From the NCBI GenBank assembly GCA_950295325.1, contig OX485807.1, forward strand, positions 48,764,440 through 48,828,439: 64,000 nt of DNA. The letters are read 5' to 3'. The notes beneath the pieces were generated by a model. The model made no database searches. It worked only from the letters and a program-made list of their open reading frames with translations, and was not told where the DNA came from. Below, in pieces: positions 1 to 11,508 of this stretch. The translations under genes and the position numbers were made by a program. Origin of the DNA: Polytrichum commune. Taxonomy: Eukaryota; Streptophyta; Polytrichopsida; Polytrichales; Polytrichaceae. Positions within the stretch are counted from its first letter, which is position 1. Each line of letters starts with the position of its first letter.

Positions 1-655
1 AAAAAAACCATCCAAGCCCTCACATCTGCCCGAGCCCATAAGCTAAATCAAATCTATTTCAACAAAATAAAAACCTCAAAGCCCCCCTAAGCCCTCTCCC
101 ACTAGCCCCCTAACCAGAAAATTCACGAAATAAAACAAAACAAACCCACACATCAGCCCTTTCTCAAAGCAAAATCAAATCAATTTCAACTAAAAACTAA
201 CCTCTTAGGCCCCCTTCAAGCCTCTCTCATTAGCACCCTAACCCGAGATTTCACAAAATACAACCCAAAAAGCCCTCACAATAGCCCTCAACCATAAGCA
301 AAATCAAATCAAATTCAACAAACAACAAACCTCTAAGCTCCCTAAGCCCTCTCCCACTAGCACATTAGCTAGAAAATTTGGAAAAAAAACCATACAAGCC
401 CTCACCTCAGCCCTGACCTGAGACCAAATTGAAACAAAATAAATAAATTGAGAGGTCCCCAAGATGGCTTCCAATGGGCTGTCGGATCCGACAGAGGCCT
501 AGGGCCCTCCCTTTGGAGCTCTCCCACAAGCACCTTAGCTAGAAAATTCAGAAATTAAAACCATACAAGCCCTCATCCATACCAAATTGAAGCAAAAAAA
601 AATATCTTGAGAGGTCCCCAAGGTGGCCACCAATGGGCTGTCGGATCCGACAGAG

Positions 656-850
656 CCCTGGTCCAGCAGTGCCTGGGAGTGATTCCCGGGACTGCCAAGG
701 TTCAAACAGGCATAACGTCGTCAATACTTGCATGAATGGGTCAAGTGAGGGGTCCATCCGCATCTACGTGAAGTGTAGATGAAGATGGAGCGGTTGGTTG
801 TTCAAATCAGACATCATACAAGAAAGTTATGATGGTCTGAAGCTGCTGGG
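656..850 (+). repeat. Long direct repeat, copy 1 (partner at 1619-1813)
   Basis: About 195 bp starting at 'ccctggt.cagcagtgcctgg' and ending at 'ggtctgaagctgctggg' recur at 1619-1813 in the same orientation with scattered substitutions. Each copy directly follows a palindrome, but the two palindromes differ in their centre. Confidence 0.85.
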
Positions 851-1328
851 TCCCCAAGATGGCTTCCAATGGGCTGTCGGATCCGACAGAGGCCTAGGGC
901 CCTCCCTTTGGAGCTCTCCCACAAGCACCTTAGCTAGAAAATTGAGAAATTAAAACCATACAAGCCCTCACATCAACCCTGACCTGAGACCAAATTGAAA
1001 CAAAATAAATAAATTGAGAGGTCCCCAAGATGGCTTCCAATGGGATGTCGGATCCGACAGAGGCCTAGGGCCCTCCCTTTGGAGCTCTCCCACAAGCACC
1101 TTAGCTAGAAAATTGAGAAATTAAAACCATACAAGCCCTCACCTCAGCCCTGACTTGAGACCAAATTGAAACAAAATAAATAAATTGAGAGGTCCCCAAG
1201 ATGGCTTCCAATGGGCTGTCGGATCCGACAGAGGCATAGGGCCACATATTAACCACATATTACACATTCAGGCCCTCACATCAGACCTCGCAAACATCCA
1301 CCTAAGGTTCTGAAGAAGGCTGCCAAAG

Positions 1329-1350
1329 GGTCTGTCGGATCCGACAGACC
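1329..1350. repeat. Extended 22-bp perfect palindrome
   Basis: This is the best copy of the palindrome family. The 16-bp core at 1332-1347 is extended by three complementary bases on each side, giving a perfect 22-bp inverted repeat centred on GGATCC. Confidence 0.9.
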
Positions 1351-1388
1351 ATTACGGCCCCCTCGCTAGACCTCGCAAACATTCAGGC

Positions 1389-1466
1389 CTTCACCTTCAC
1401 CTTCACCTTCACCTTCACCTTCTCCTTTCTTTAAAGATGCCTTCTCCTTCTCCTTCTCCTTCTCTG
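1389..1466 (+). repeat. Pyrimidine microsatellite
   Basis: A (TTCACC)n tract at about 1389-1420 passes into (TTCTCC)n at about 1440-1466, separated by a short non-repetitive stretch. Confidence 0.9.
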
Positions 1467-1599
1467 AGACTCACTCTCTGAGACTAGGAGGCACAAGGGT
1501 AAGGCCATGAGCTATGCGTAGCTCATGGGGTGGTGATTCTAGAAAGCTCAAGAACACCTCAATCGGAGGTGTGAGCTAGGAGTTATGGCCATTTGAGTG

Positions 1600-1623
1600 G
1601 GGCGCTGTCCCGGGACAGCGCCC
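1600..1623. repeat. 24-bp perfect GC-rich palindrome
   Basis: The 12 bases at 1600-1611 (GGGCGCTGTCCC) are followed by their exact reverse complement, centred on CCGG. It shares the CTGTC/GACAG arms of the GGATCC-centred palindromes but has a different centre. Confidence 0.9.
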
Positions 1624-1813
1624 TGGTACAGCAGTGCCTGGGAGTGATTCCCGGGACTGCCAAGGTTCAAACAGGCGTAACTTCCCCAAGACTTGCCCGA
1701 ATGGGGCAAGTGAGGAGTCCATCGGCATCTACGTGAAGCGTAGATGAGGATGGAGTGGTTGGTTGTTGGAATCAAACATCGTACATGGAAGTTATGATGG
1801 TCTGAAGCTGCTG
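1619..1813 (+). repeat. Long direct repeat, copy 2 (partner at 656-850)
   Basis: Second copy of the 195-bp repeat. It shares 'gattcccgggactgccaagg' and 'gaagctgctggg' with copy 1. It follows a GC-rich palindrome (1600-1623) instead of the GGATCC-centred one. Confidence 0.85.
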
Positions 1814-4080
1814 GGGGCTTCTAGGCCCAGCGGCTAAAGGAAAATGTCTACTTGGCCCCAACTCTTGGTGGAGAGACAAGAGGTTGGTTGACGGTGGGGT
1901 AGGGGCCCCGCGTAGAGTCCTAGAGGCTTATATGGGTGAGGTAAATAAATTGAGAGGTCCCCAAGATGGCTTCCAATGGGATGTCGGATCCGACAGAGGC
2001 CTAGCGCCCTCCCTTTGGAGCTCTCCCACAAGCACCTTAGCCAGAAAATTCAGAAATTAAAACCATACAAGCCCTCACCTCAACCCTCATCCATACCAAA
2101 TTGAAGCAAAAAAAATAATCTTGAGAGGTCCCCAAGGTGGCCACCAATGGGCTGTCGGATCCGACAGAGGCCTAGGGCCCTCCCTTTGGAGCTCTCCCAC
2201 TAGCACCTTAACCGGAAATTCAAAAATCAAAACCATACAAGCCCACGCATCAGCCCTTTAACAAAAAAACAAGCCTCTAAGCCCCCCTTCAAACCTCTCT
2301 CATTAGCCCCCTAACCAGAAATTCAAAAATTAAAACCATACAAGCCTTCACCTCAGCCCTCATCCATATCCAAAATCAAATCAATTTCAACTAAAAACAA
2401 GCCTCTAAGCCCCCCTTCAAACCTCTCTCATTAGCCCCCTAACCAGAAATTTCACAATATACAACCATACAAGCCCTCACATCAGCCCGAGCCCATATGC
2501 AAAATCAAATCGATTTCAATAAAATGAATACATCTAACCCCCGCTAACCCCTTCCCCACAAGCCCCTTAGCTAGAAATTTTGAAAAAGAAAACATCCCAA
2601 CCCTCACGTCAGCCCTCACCTCAGCCCAAATTGAAGCAAAAACAATATCTTGACAGGTCCCCAAGGTGGCTACCCTGGGGCTGTCGGATCCGACAGAGGC
2701 CCAGGGCCCTCCCTTTGGAGCTCTCCCACTAGCACCTTAACCTGAAATTCAAAAATTAAACCAAACAATCCCTCACCTCAGCCCTCATCCATAACCAAAA
2801 TCAAATCAATTTCAACAAATTCGAAGCCTCTAAGCCCCCCTTCAAAGCTCTCTCATTTGAACCCTAAATAGAAATCTCACAGAATACAACCATACAAGAC
2901 CTTACATCAGCCCGACCCATAAGCACAATCAAATCTATTTCAACCAGATCTAACCTCTCAAGCCCCCCTTCAAAGCTCACTCATTAGCAACTAACCAGAA
3001 ATTCCAGAAAAAAAACCATACAAGCCCTCACATCAGCCCTCACCCATAAGCAAAATCAAATCTTCTTCAACCAGAACTAACCTCTCAACCCCCCTTCACA
3101 GCTCTCTCATTTGCACCCTAACCAGAAATTTCACATAATACAACCATACAAGCCCTCACATCAGCCCTCACCCATAATCAAAATCAAATCTTCTTCAACC
3201 AGAACTAACCTCTCAAGCCCCCCTTCACAACTCTTTCATTTGAACCCTAACTAGAAATCTCACAAAATACAACCATACAAGCCCTCACATCAGCCCGAGC
3301 CCATAATCAAAATCAAATCTATTTCAACAAAAAGACAACTTTCAAGGCCCCTTAAGCCCTCTCCCACAAGCACATTAGCTAGAAATTTAAAAAAAAACCC
3401 CATCCCAGCCCTCACCTCAACCCTCACCTCAGCCCAAATTGAAGCAAAAAAAAAAAACTTGAGAGGTCCCCAAGGTGGCTACCCTTGGGCTGTCGGATCC
3501 GATAGAGGCCAATGGCCCTCCCTTTGGAGCTCTACCACTTGCACCCTAAACAGAAAATTCATAAAATCCAACCATACTAGCCCTCACTTCAGCCCTGTCC
3601 GAAAGCAAAGTCAAATGGATTTCAACTATAGCCAACCTCTAAGCCCCCCTTTGGAGCTCTCAAACTAGCACCCTAACCACATATCACATTCAAATCTTAT
3701 TCAACCACATTATACCACTCTACTTAAAAACAAAAAAAAACCTCTCAGACCTCACTTCAGACCGCTCTCAAAGGCACCCTCAAATTAAATTTATACCACA
3801 TAATAAACATTTGCGAGGTTCTTTAGTGGGCTCTCCACGGTCTGTCAGATCCGACAGAGCCCCAGGGCACTCACTTCGGACCTCTGTAAGGAGGACCCCA
3901 AAATAGGCTCAAAAATTACCTCTTATACCTCACTTGAAAACTCTCACAGGACGACCCCCATATCAGATTATCACAAAATGAATCTTTTAGACCTCACCTC
4001 AAACCTCTCCACTGGGCTACCACTGCCCTTCCCTCGAGTCTCTCCCCCTCTCCAACTCGTGGCTGCAACCCTGACCACTA

Positions 4081-5400
4081 AGTGAAATCCTCGTATGCGG
4101 AGGAAAATCCTAGTTCTGAGATTTGTTGTAATGCGAAGAACGATGGTAGGTTAATGCTGCGGCAGTCTTGTTCCTTTCCCCTTCCAACGGTGTCATTGTG
4201 ACCACCCTTTGGATGGTCAGTGCTTCGACAGGCCCGCACTTGCTGCCTTCGCTAGATCACGATGACTACCCCTAATTTCTAGTGCATATATGTTTTCATC
4301 GACTTGAGGTTCATACCTGGGTCTCGCAAATTCTCGATAGATCATGTGATTTTGGGAACTCCACTTGTCTGGTCGTACCCACTCCAACTCCCTTCCTAGC
4401 AATGTCTTCACCACTCTGAGTCTGGCTTCTCCGTGTACGAGACCTTGACCGTGTGCGGTCTAGGGAGAATTCCAATGCCTTCACTGTGCTGTTTAAGTTA
4501 TCATATGGTTGTTTTGGCTGTCTCATCCTAGATGCCCTTATTTGCTTTCTGTTTGAGAAAAGTGCCTTCCTCCTCCTCTTCGTCTTTGGTTTCACTAACT
4601 CTAGCGGCGAAGACCCTGTCATGTAACTGACCCGACTTCACAAATTCTACACTACCCTCCTTTGTGAACATCTCCCTATCAATGTATGTGTCTCGCCTGG
4701 GTTACATCTACACTTATATTCCATCCCATAACCTCCTTCACATAATCTCGATGTATGGTGATTACAGTCTAGTTGCTATAAACATATACGGAATCATAAA
4801 AAGGAACACTTATAGAATGAACACCGATGTTTAATAACATGTATTGAAATCATCCAGGTAAGATCTAAATTTAAGGAGCATCATGCTTTATAAAAATAAT
4901 GAATGATAGTACACATGACAATACATATTTCAAACTAAACTAAATGAAATAAATAATCTGTATAGCCATAAATTGACGATCCTCTTCCAACTAAACTAAC
5001 CTATTCTGGCTTAAAGGTGAATGCTCTACCCTTGCCCACTAATAAAGAAACACTTTCCTTTAGGGTAACACTTTCCTTTAGGGTGTCCCTTACATCCACT
5101 AAATGGTTCACGTGGTCTGGTGTATTAATAAGTTCGCGATTCGGCATCCAACCTCATTGTTTGGTTTTGATATATCTGGTTTGGATTGGCATATGATCAT
5201 GACTAACTTAAGTAAACGATGCAGTGCATTTTCAATTCTTATTCACATAATTGCTATAATGAATCGGCTTATTATTCCCCTACTAATCCAAGTCCCCGCC
5301 GTCATTCACAGATCCCATCTTGCCATGGCCTTCTAATCACAACACTATATACACCGCCCCACTTTGTGCTAATCCTTAAGTCCATTGCCCATTTGGCCAC
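4081..5400. other. Gene-free stretch between satellite field and transposase gene
   Basis: Ordinary AT-rich sequence. Two overlapping ORFs of 65 and 103 codons on the minus strand (4217-4622) use different frames and match no family I recognise. A short direct repeat, 'acactttcctttagggt', occurs twice at 5050-5082. No promoter element could be identified with confidence. Confidence 0.5.
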
Positions 5401-5436
5401 TCCCTTATGTGTACTCGCATTTACATTCCTTCTACA

Positions 5437-8400
5437 ATGGCCACCATCCGAGCACTGCACCATTCCATCCCCCTTATGATCCCTCTTGGAGATGATGGTC
5501 TAGCCAAAGTCGCGGAGTCGTTCCTTAGTCTGAGGTTTAGATTCCACCCAAACTCAATTCATGTCGAGGAAGAGGTCTTTGATGACAACGGTGACTTGAG
5601 TCACACTGTCCTTCAGATGTCCTTTCGCATTGACGATGGTAGGGTTTGGTTCTTGCTCCCTGCAAAGTACAAGGCCATAGGCGTCACCGAGTCGGAGATG
5701 GCCACTTTACTGTGTTGCTAACACCAGGCATGTCCCTCACCTCCACCACGCAGGCTCCTCTTCTGGCGACGGTCAAAAAGGAGCCCGGCATCCAAGAGGT
5801 TACCTTGCTCAGTGATGACTCTGATGATGATGTGCCACCTGCCTCTGACTTTGCCTCACTTACCCCACCTCCATCGCAGGATCAACCCTTCATCAATCCT
5901 CTCAGGATTCCACACTCGCCTACTGTGAGTCAACCACCTACTTCCAGACCCCCAGTTCACCCAGGTGTCTCCATAGATCGTCCCAGTGTTGTCCAGCAAT
6001 TGAAGTTGCTTGCAACCCGACCAGGGTCCAAGAACATCCTCAAGAGTATTGATTATGAATCTGTTAGGCATGAGAAGGTTGACTTCCTCCCATCTGTTTT
6101 TGACGGCGACGTCATCTTTGAGTTCCCTCCTCTGGCAGCTGATGCTCCCCATTCCCATGCTAGACTCATGTTCGGAATGGACAAGCGTTTCGACGGTCAT
6201 GCTTGGTGTAGGACAAAGACGTCTAACATTACCAATGATCTCGGCTTGACCTTCCGGTCCTCATGTTGTGTTGGCCATCTCCGTTGTGATAACAAGGGAT
6301 GTGATTATCTCAACCGCCCCAATCGAGCCACTGACGTCAACGAGACCGAATGGGAAGGCTGTACCGCCTCACCCTACTCCGTAGGAGCTGATCCCCCATC
6401 TGGGTCATCTCTCGTTTGTAAGGTTTGTAAGACACCACCCTATTGTCTTGATACTTGCCAAGCTAAGATGTACTATGTTCTTGGCAGAGGTGACATGACC
6501 CGTGCATGCATCCATATGGGTCATCACCATCACCCCGTTTCGCAAGGTGTCTGTAGAGAGTCTAAGGTCGAAATTCATGATCTCATTGGTAGAGAGGTTG
6601 AGAGGACTCCCACCGCCACCAACTCTGCCATTGCATTGGCTGCAAGTAAAGAGTTCCTGGCCAAGTATCTTCTACGCACGGGATCTGATCCCAATAAAGT
6701 TATGGACCTGGAGTCCATGAAGTTTGTCATGGACAGGTACCAACACCTCAGCACCCCGAGTATTCGAAACACTGTCACTTCCTTCAAGCGCATTGGGCGA
6801 GGGGGGATCATTGACAGCATCACCGGACTCAGAGGTCATAGCAGTTGGCCCTATGTGCAAGAAAACAAATTCCCAGGCCAAGGAAAGCTGTTGGAGAAAG
6901 TCTATGTGTTCAAGATGTCCGAGGTGGGCCCTGGCTCTGGAGTTGACCTTGTCAGGAAAATGCAACCACACGGTGATTTGCAGGATGCTTGGGTCATGTT
7001 TGACCATGTCAAACGTGTCAAGGGGTGGACAACCATGGCTTGCCATGTCTATGACTCGGCCTACTGCCGGGTTATGACTATTGCAGTATGTGATATGCAG
7101 TCTGAGGATGTCACGGCGCAGAGCCTTCTTTGGCATGGGCTCAATGAAGTTATGCTCAGACATGGCATTGCTAAAGTTAACTTCAAAGGGTTCATGGCGG
7201 ACAGTGCACAGGCCAATTGGAATGCAGTTAGGATTATCTATGGCAGCGGTGATCCCAAGGTTCCTATGGAGTCTCGCAAGAGGACATGTCTATTGCATTG
7301 GACAGTGTCTATGGAGCGCCACACCGCCACCCACATCAAGCCCGACCTCCAACAGCAACACAAGTTATTATGCAAGCAGTACAAGGATGCCAAGACTCCC
7401 GAGCAGTCCGAGTCCCGTTATCTTGCCATCCGGGCATGGTGGCTTTCCTCTGGAGCTGCATCCGAGGAAGGAATCAAGAACCTTGATACATGGCTTGCAT
7501 TCTGGCATTTTCGTTACTGTCAATGGGGTGGTTTCATGCAACTAGTGAGTACCCACCCACTTTCTATTTCGCTTTTTGGTGTCAATTTTTTTTTTGGATT
7601 TTTTTTGGATTTTTTTTGGTTTTTTGGTGTTAGTTTTGGCTTTTAGCGTGTTTTATTGCAAAGCGTACTCACTACATTTTATTGACTTCTCTCAGAATTT
7701 CACAGATTCTGAGTTGGCAGCGATGCCATCTTGCAACCTCTCCGAGACAGTCCATAACAAATGGCTTCAGCAGTCTGGAAACCGTGGCTCTGATCTGTAT
7801 GTTGCGACCGTGGATGATTTCGTGAGGGCGTTCATGCAATGTACAAACTACTACGCCTACTTGAAGGGTGATCGCTCTGGTACTGGCCCAGGAAAAGAAG
7901 AACTCCGCCTTCGTGCTGCACAACGATCCGGTGACGCCAAGAGAATTGTTGCAGCCCTCGAGCACATGCCTGGAGCAGAGCATTGGTGCACCCGCAAACC
8001 CCAACTCGAAGGAGAGGAGGTCTTTGGCACCACCAAGCGCAAACTTGATATGCCCCCTGGTTCTGATCAAGATTCACATAGACCCGACAAGGTCAGCTTC
8101 TCTCATCCACGAGTGAGCACTAGGTCAACCAAGGCACGCACTGATTCCGCCACACCATCAGACCTGCCCCTAGCACAATCACCCGAGAAATCGATTCCAC
8201 AACGGGTCACCCACGTCAATAACATTCAGGAGACCCATTGCGATGTCTCCAAGTGGCACATTTCTAGACTGCCCAAGACTTCCGCCAAGGCCTGCTTCGC
8301 CATGCAAGCACGCACAAAGACCAAGTGCACCCAGAAGATCGTTCGGCATGGTAAAAGTACTCCAGCTCCTACGTACACCGGCTACATGCGCGACTACAAG

Positions 8401-9105
8401 AAGAACAAGGACTTCTTGACACAGTTCTTCTTCTGCAACGATGACATTGAGAGATGTGTCAAAGGCACTAGGAGGAAGTGGGTGCAGCACCGTCCGGATG
8501 TCCCGGACGTCTGGCCTGTCCTCACTGGGACAAACCTCACTCTCCAGGAGGTTTTGGCCCTTGAAAAAGGGGGATTCCAACTTCAGCAACGTCAAGATGT
8601 GTCACCCAGACGACTCTTCGGCGACTCCTCCAATGTTGCTTCATCCATGGCCGAACTCCTTACCCCGGCCCAAGCCGATCAATACCCTACGCTGAGGTTT
8701 GGAAAAAAGATCCGGCGCAGTAACAACGGACCATGCGTCCAACAACGCAACAAGTGGGAGTCAGCCCTCAACGTCGACGGTCAAATCACCTCCGTCACAA
8801 TGATACCTCACCCAGGGATCGGGTGCATCATTCTGTTCCAGTCCCGAAAGAAGGCTAAGGTTGAAGAGTACCATATCACTATCAACACCTTCCCATCGTG
8901 CACGTGCCCGGATTTCGTGGAGATGTCAGCAAGAGCACTTGGGAAGCGGCGCCCTTGGGTGAACTGCAAGCACTTGTACTTCATCTTCCGTGTGACCTGC
9001 AACTTGGATCAATACCAAGACACTTTCATCCATGCTCCGAGCCTTAGTTTCAATGAAGTGAAGCACCTCCTCGAAAGTGGCATCATAAAGCATGTGGGAC
9101 CTTAG
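5437..9105 (+). CDS. MULE-type transposase with GCM-like zinc region, DDE core and SWIM finger
   Basis: Cut-and-paste DNA transposase expected to act in the nucleus on its element's ends. Exon 1 runs to 7544 and exon 2 from 7696 to 9105. The intron (GTGAGT donor, CTCTCAG acceptor) joins phase 0 to phase 0, giving about 1,074 residues from the ATG at 5730. An acidic SDDSDDD stretch comes first. A Cys/His-rich region at about 6260-6550 (C-x4-C, C-x2-C, ending MGHHHHP) resembles GCM/WRKY-type fingers of some MULEs. The DDE core contains FMADSAQANW (about 7190-7220) and C-x2-HW (about 7288-7302). A SWIM finger, CTCPDF..CKHLYF, lies at 8898-8980. The open frame starting at ATG 5437 (MATIRALHH..) looks like the true N-terminus but is in another frame and ends at 5721, so a one-base frameshift or a short unrecognised intron separates it from the rest. 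Everything downstream is free of stops. The family call is firm; activity is doubtful. Confidence 0.85.
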
Positions 9106-9683
9106 CGTGGATACCTATAGGAGCTAGGCTGCCCCCCCTTATTTATAAGTTGTCGCTAAGTATTATTGCGTTGAGTATACTATAGTATGAGTGCATGTTT
9201 TCCGAAAATATCGCTGATATATCAGACCTATCATTATCTACATGATGTGAATTGTATTTGTTTTTAAATATCTATAAAGGTTTCTAAATATTTATGGGTC
9301 TCTCCTTCCAACAGTAGTTTTAGATGTTATTGAATGGTACGAGTTTTGCTACTTTGCTTGAATGCTTGAATGCTTGAATTTTTTGACTTAGAATTTTCTC
9401 TTACGTTGTGACCATAGCCTATGATTAACCGGCTCTCACCATAATATGGACAGTCAAAAGTTCCCTGGTTTAAGTAAATCATGTCAACTAGTCTCTCTGA
9501 AAGGTACCCTAAAACCAAGTCTCTGTCCTGAAAGCCCTCAAAATTTGCACGGAAATAGGTCCATCATTTTTACTAAAAAAAGAGGTTCCACGATTTTTTT
9601 CTATTTATATTTTCTAAATTTGGAAATTTTATTACTATATTTGGAAAGCGTTGATTTTTTTCTGCTCACCGCTCACACGGTAG
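9106..9683. other. Spacer between transposase and protease remnant
   Basis: AT-rich sequence with 'aatgcttg' tandem copies near 9358-9378. It should hold the upstream part of the protease if the two genes once formed one element, but I see no coding similarity. A 63-codon minus-strand frame at 9327-9518 lacks an ATG and is not supported. Confidence 0.5.
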
Positions 9684-10375
9684 CGTCGTTGCTTAGTACC
9701 CTACACTTGCGGTAAACATTGGACGTTATACGTTCTAGGGGATCAGGGTTTCTTTCATTTTGATTCTATGGCCGACGCTGGCTTTCATTTTGATTTGACG
9801 ATTCGCACGCGTTTAGCAAAGTTGTGGGCAACGCGGGGTGGCTACACAGAAGAGTCGGTCATGTGGCAGAATGCACACACACCGAGTGTTTGGATTCGAC
9901 CAAATGTTCCACAACAAAACTCTGGTTGGGCCTGTGGATATTATGTTTTGAAGAACATATTGGAGTACACTGAGGCCTTGAGACATAATCCCAATACCCT
10001 GCGTGAGGTCAGTTGCGATTCCTAGCATCGAATAACACAATACCAGTAGTAACCCACGTAGGATTTAATTAAATGCAAGTTTTTTCACATTTTGGGAAAA
10101 CTTGTCATTGTGCTGAACCTTGTATTATGTCCTTCATTGTGCAGGATTGTGCGTTTAACTACCAGAGGAGTGAAGCAATAAAACTACGACAGGACATAAG
10201 TGATGCTCTGATCGATATCCTCACGACTGGCATGCACAAGGGCACGAAGTGGACTGTCAAAGTGATCCTGAACAAGACAGATAGGAAAGAGACCAGGAAA
10301 CGTAGTCGTTTGTCCAGCAGACACAAAAAAAATGATGCTGCAATATTTTCGAAGGTGCTTTGTAGTACCGTGTAA
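9684..10375 (+). pseudogene. Ulp1-like (C48) cysteine protease, C-terminal catalytic part only
   Basis: Ulp1/SENP-type proteases cleave SUMO-like tags, and copies are carried by some Mutator-like elements. The catalytic order His-Asp-Gln-Cys is visible. HWTLYVL gives the His (codon 9717). FHFDSM gives the Asp just before 9768. PQQNSGWACGYYV (about 9903-9945) gives the Gln and the Cys. Exon A ends at 10007 (GAG|GTCAGT) and exon B starts at 10145 (GTGCAG|GAT), both phase 0. The frame then runs on as DCAFNYQRSEAI.. to a stop at 10375 with a basic tail (RKETRKRSR). The open frame begins only at 9684 after a stop, and nothing upstream resembles the first half of the domain, so it is truncated or an upstream exon has diverged. 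It lies 0.6 kb downstream of the MULE transposase in the same orientation. Confidence 0.72.
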
Positions 10376-10619
10376 TTTTACATGTGCAGTACAAAATGTA
10401 TATTAGCATCAGACAATCACTGCAGTCAAATGACTGGTGAAATGTACGCTTCGTCTTAATATAAAGCGACATATAGTCGATTTTGGTCTTATATCATGTG
10501 GGTTGTACTGCAATATATGTCACACTGTCTATAGTTTTGGATTATGGGCCACAAACACTATATAACTAGGGTTTGTATATGTGGTGAACAACATTATAGT
10601 TACCAATGTTGTAGTAGTG
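10376..10619. other. Short spacer
   Basis: No gene or repeat recognised; this is 3' flank of the protease remnant. Confidence 0.5.
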
Positions 10620-11060
10620 GTGCACTTCAGTCCTTCGCAGAGGTTACCCCTAACCTCAAATAATCAGTCCTTCACAGAGGTCACCTCTGAGACCTTTAGT
10701 CTTTCAGAGAGGTTTAGGGTTTAGGGTCAGTCCTTCACAGAGGTTACCTCTGAGACATTGAGTCCTTCACATAGGTTTAGTATTTAGGGTCAGTCCTTCA
10801 CAGAGGTTACCTCTGAGACCTTTTGTCTTTCCCAGAGGTTTAGGGTTTAGGGTCAGTCCTTCACAGATGTTACCTCTGAGACATTGAGTCCTTCACATAG
10901 GTTTAGTGTTTAGGGTCAGTCCTTCACAGAGGTTACCTCTGAGACCTTTTGTCTTTCCCAGAGGTTTAGTGTTTAGGGTCAGTCCTTCACAGAGGTTACC
11001 CCTGAGACATTGAGTCCTTCGCATAGCTTAACCCTAAGACCTATTGTCCTTCACAGATGT
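10620..11060 (+). repeat. 63-bp tandem array with 126-bp higher-order period and telomere-like motifs
   Basis: Unit starts 'tcagtccttcacagaggtta' recur at about 10727, 10790, 10853, 10916 and 10979, a period of 63 bp. Alternate units end 'acattgagtccttcacatagg' or 'accttttgtctttcccagagg', so the true period is 126 bp. Some units contain two TTTAGGG copies ('ggtttagggtttaggg'), identical to the common plant telomere repeat, but they are far too few to be a telomere. Confidence 0.85.
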
Positions 11061-11508
11061 TAATCGCAGACCTTAAGTCATACAAATATGTGATTGGTCA
11101 GATGTATATGTTATTCGATCAGGATGTGAAACTATGAGAAATTAAGTCCCTCGGGTGTACTTGGTTGTGTGTTGGAGAAAGTCAGTTATGCAATCATACT
11201 TTGTACTTGGAGGTGATTATGTCCAGTGACTCATTCAACCACACATGGGTTTAGTGATGTATAGTATTTCAGGCAATGAAGACTTTATTCATTACCTGTA
11301 CATGAATTGTTTGTACTTCAGTCACGTGGAAACTTGATCCATGGAGGACACACTCTGAGATATGAAATGACTCATTTGCTTTATTTGCAGGACATGACTA
11401 CATGTTGACCATTACTCACCCTAATCCGGAAATGTAAATAACTACTACATGTAATAGCCCATACAATGTTATTTAGAACAAATACATATATATGAACTGA
11501 ATTCCAGA
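11061..11508. other. Spacer 3' of the second transposase
   Basis: No coding signal recognised. It probably holds the 3' flank and terminal sequence of the element carrying the minus-strand transposase remnant. Confidence 0.45.

Larger units (their letters stand above)
1..4080. repeat. Satellite-like repeat field with dispersed palindromes
   Basis: The region is built of two interleaved, diverged repeat units and has no credible gene. One unit, roughly 110-130 bp, reads like 'accatacaagccctcac..' and 'aaaatcaaatc.atttcaac'. The other, roughly 150-190 bp, contains 'gaggtccccaag' and then the perfect 16-bp palindrome CTGTCGGATCCGACAG. The palindrome occurs at about 479, 638, 874, 1216, 1332, 2152 and 2681. 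Its 14-bp core (outer C changed to A) is at 1046 and 1982, and damaged copies are at 3490 and 3842. Short ORFs here are translations of the repeat. Confidence 0.85.

Noticed and set aside
4217-4622. Two overlapping minus-strand frames with basic, Arg/Ser-rich composition
   Set aside because: They use different phases of the same DNA, match no known domain and lie beside satellite sequence.
7672-8070. Minus-strand frames opposite the transposase second exon
   Set aside because: They are antisense shadows of a strongly coding exon and have no domain of their own.
9327-9518. 63-codon minus-strand frame between transposase and protease
   Set aside because: It has no ATG, no domain, and an AT-rich tandem motif runs through it.
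10700-11000. TTTAGGG doublets as a telomere or chromosome end
   Set aside because: Only a few doublets occur within a longer repeat unit, and normal sequence lies on both sides.
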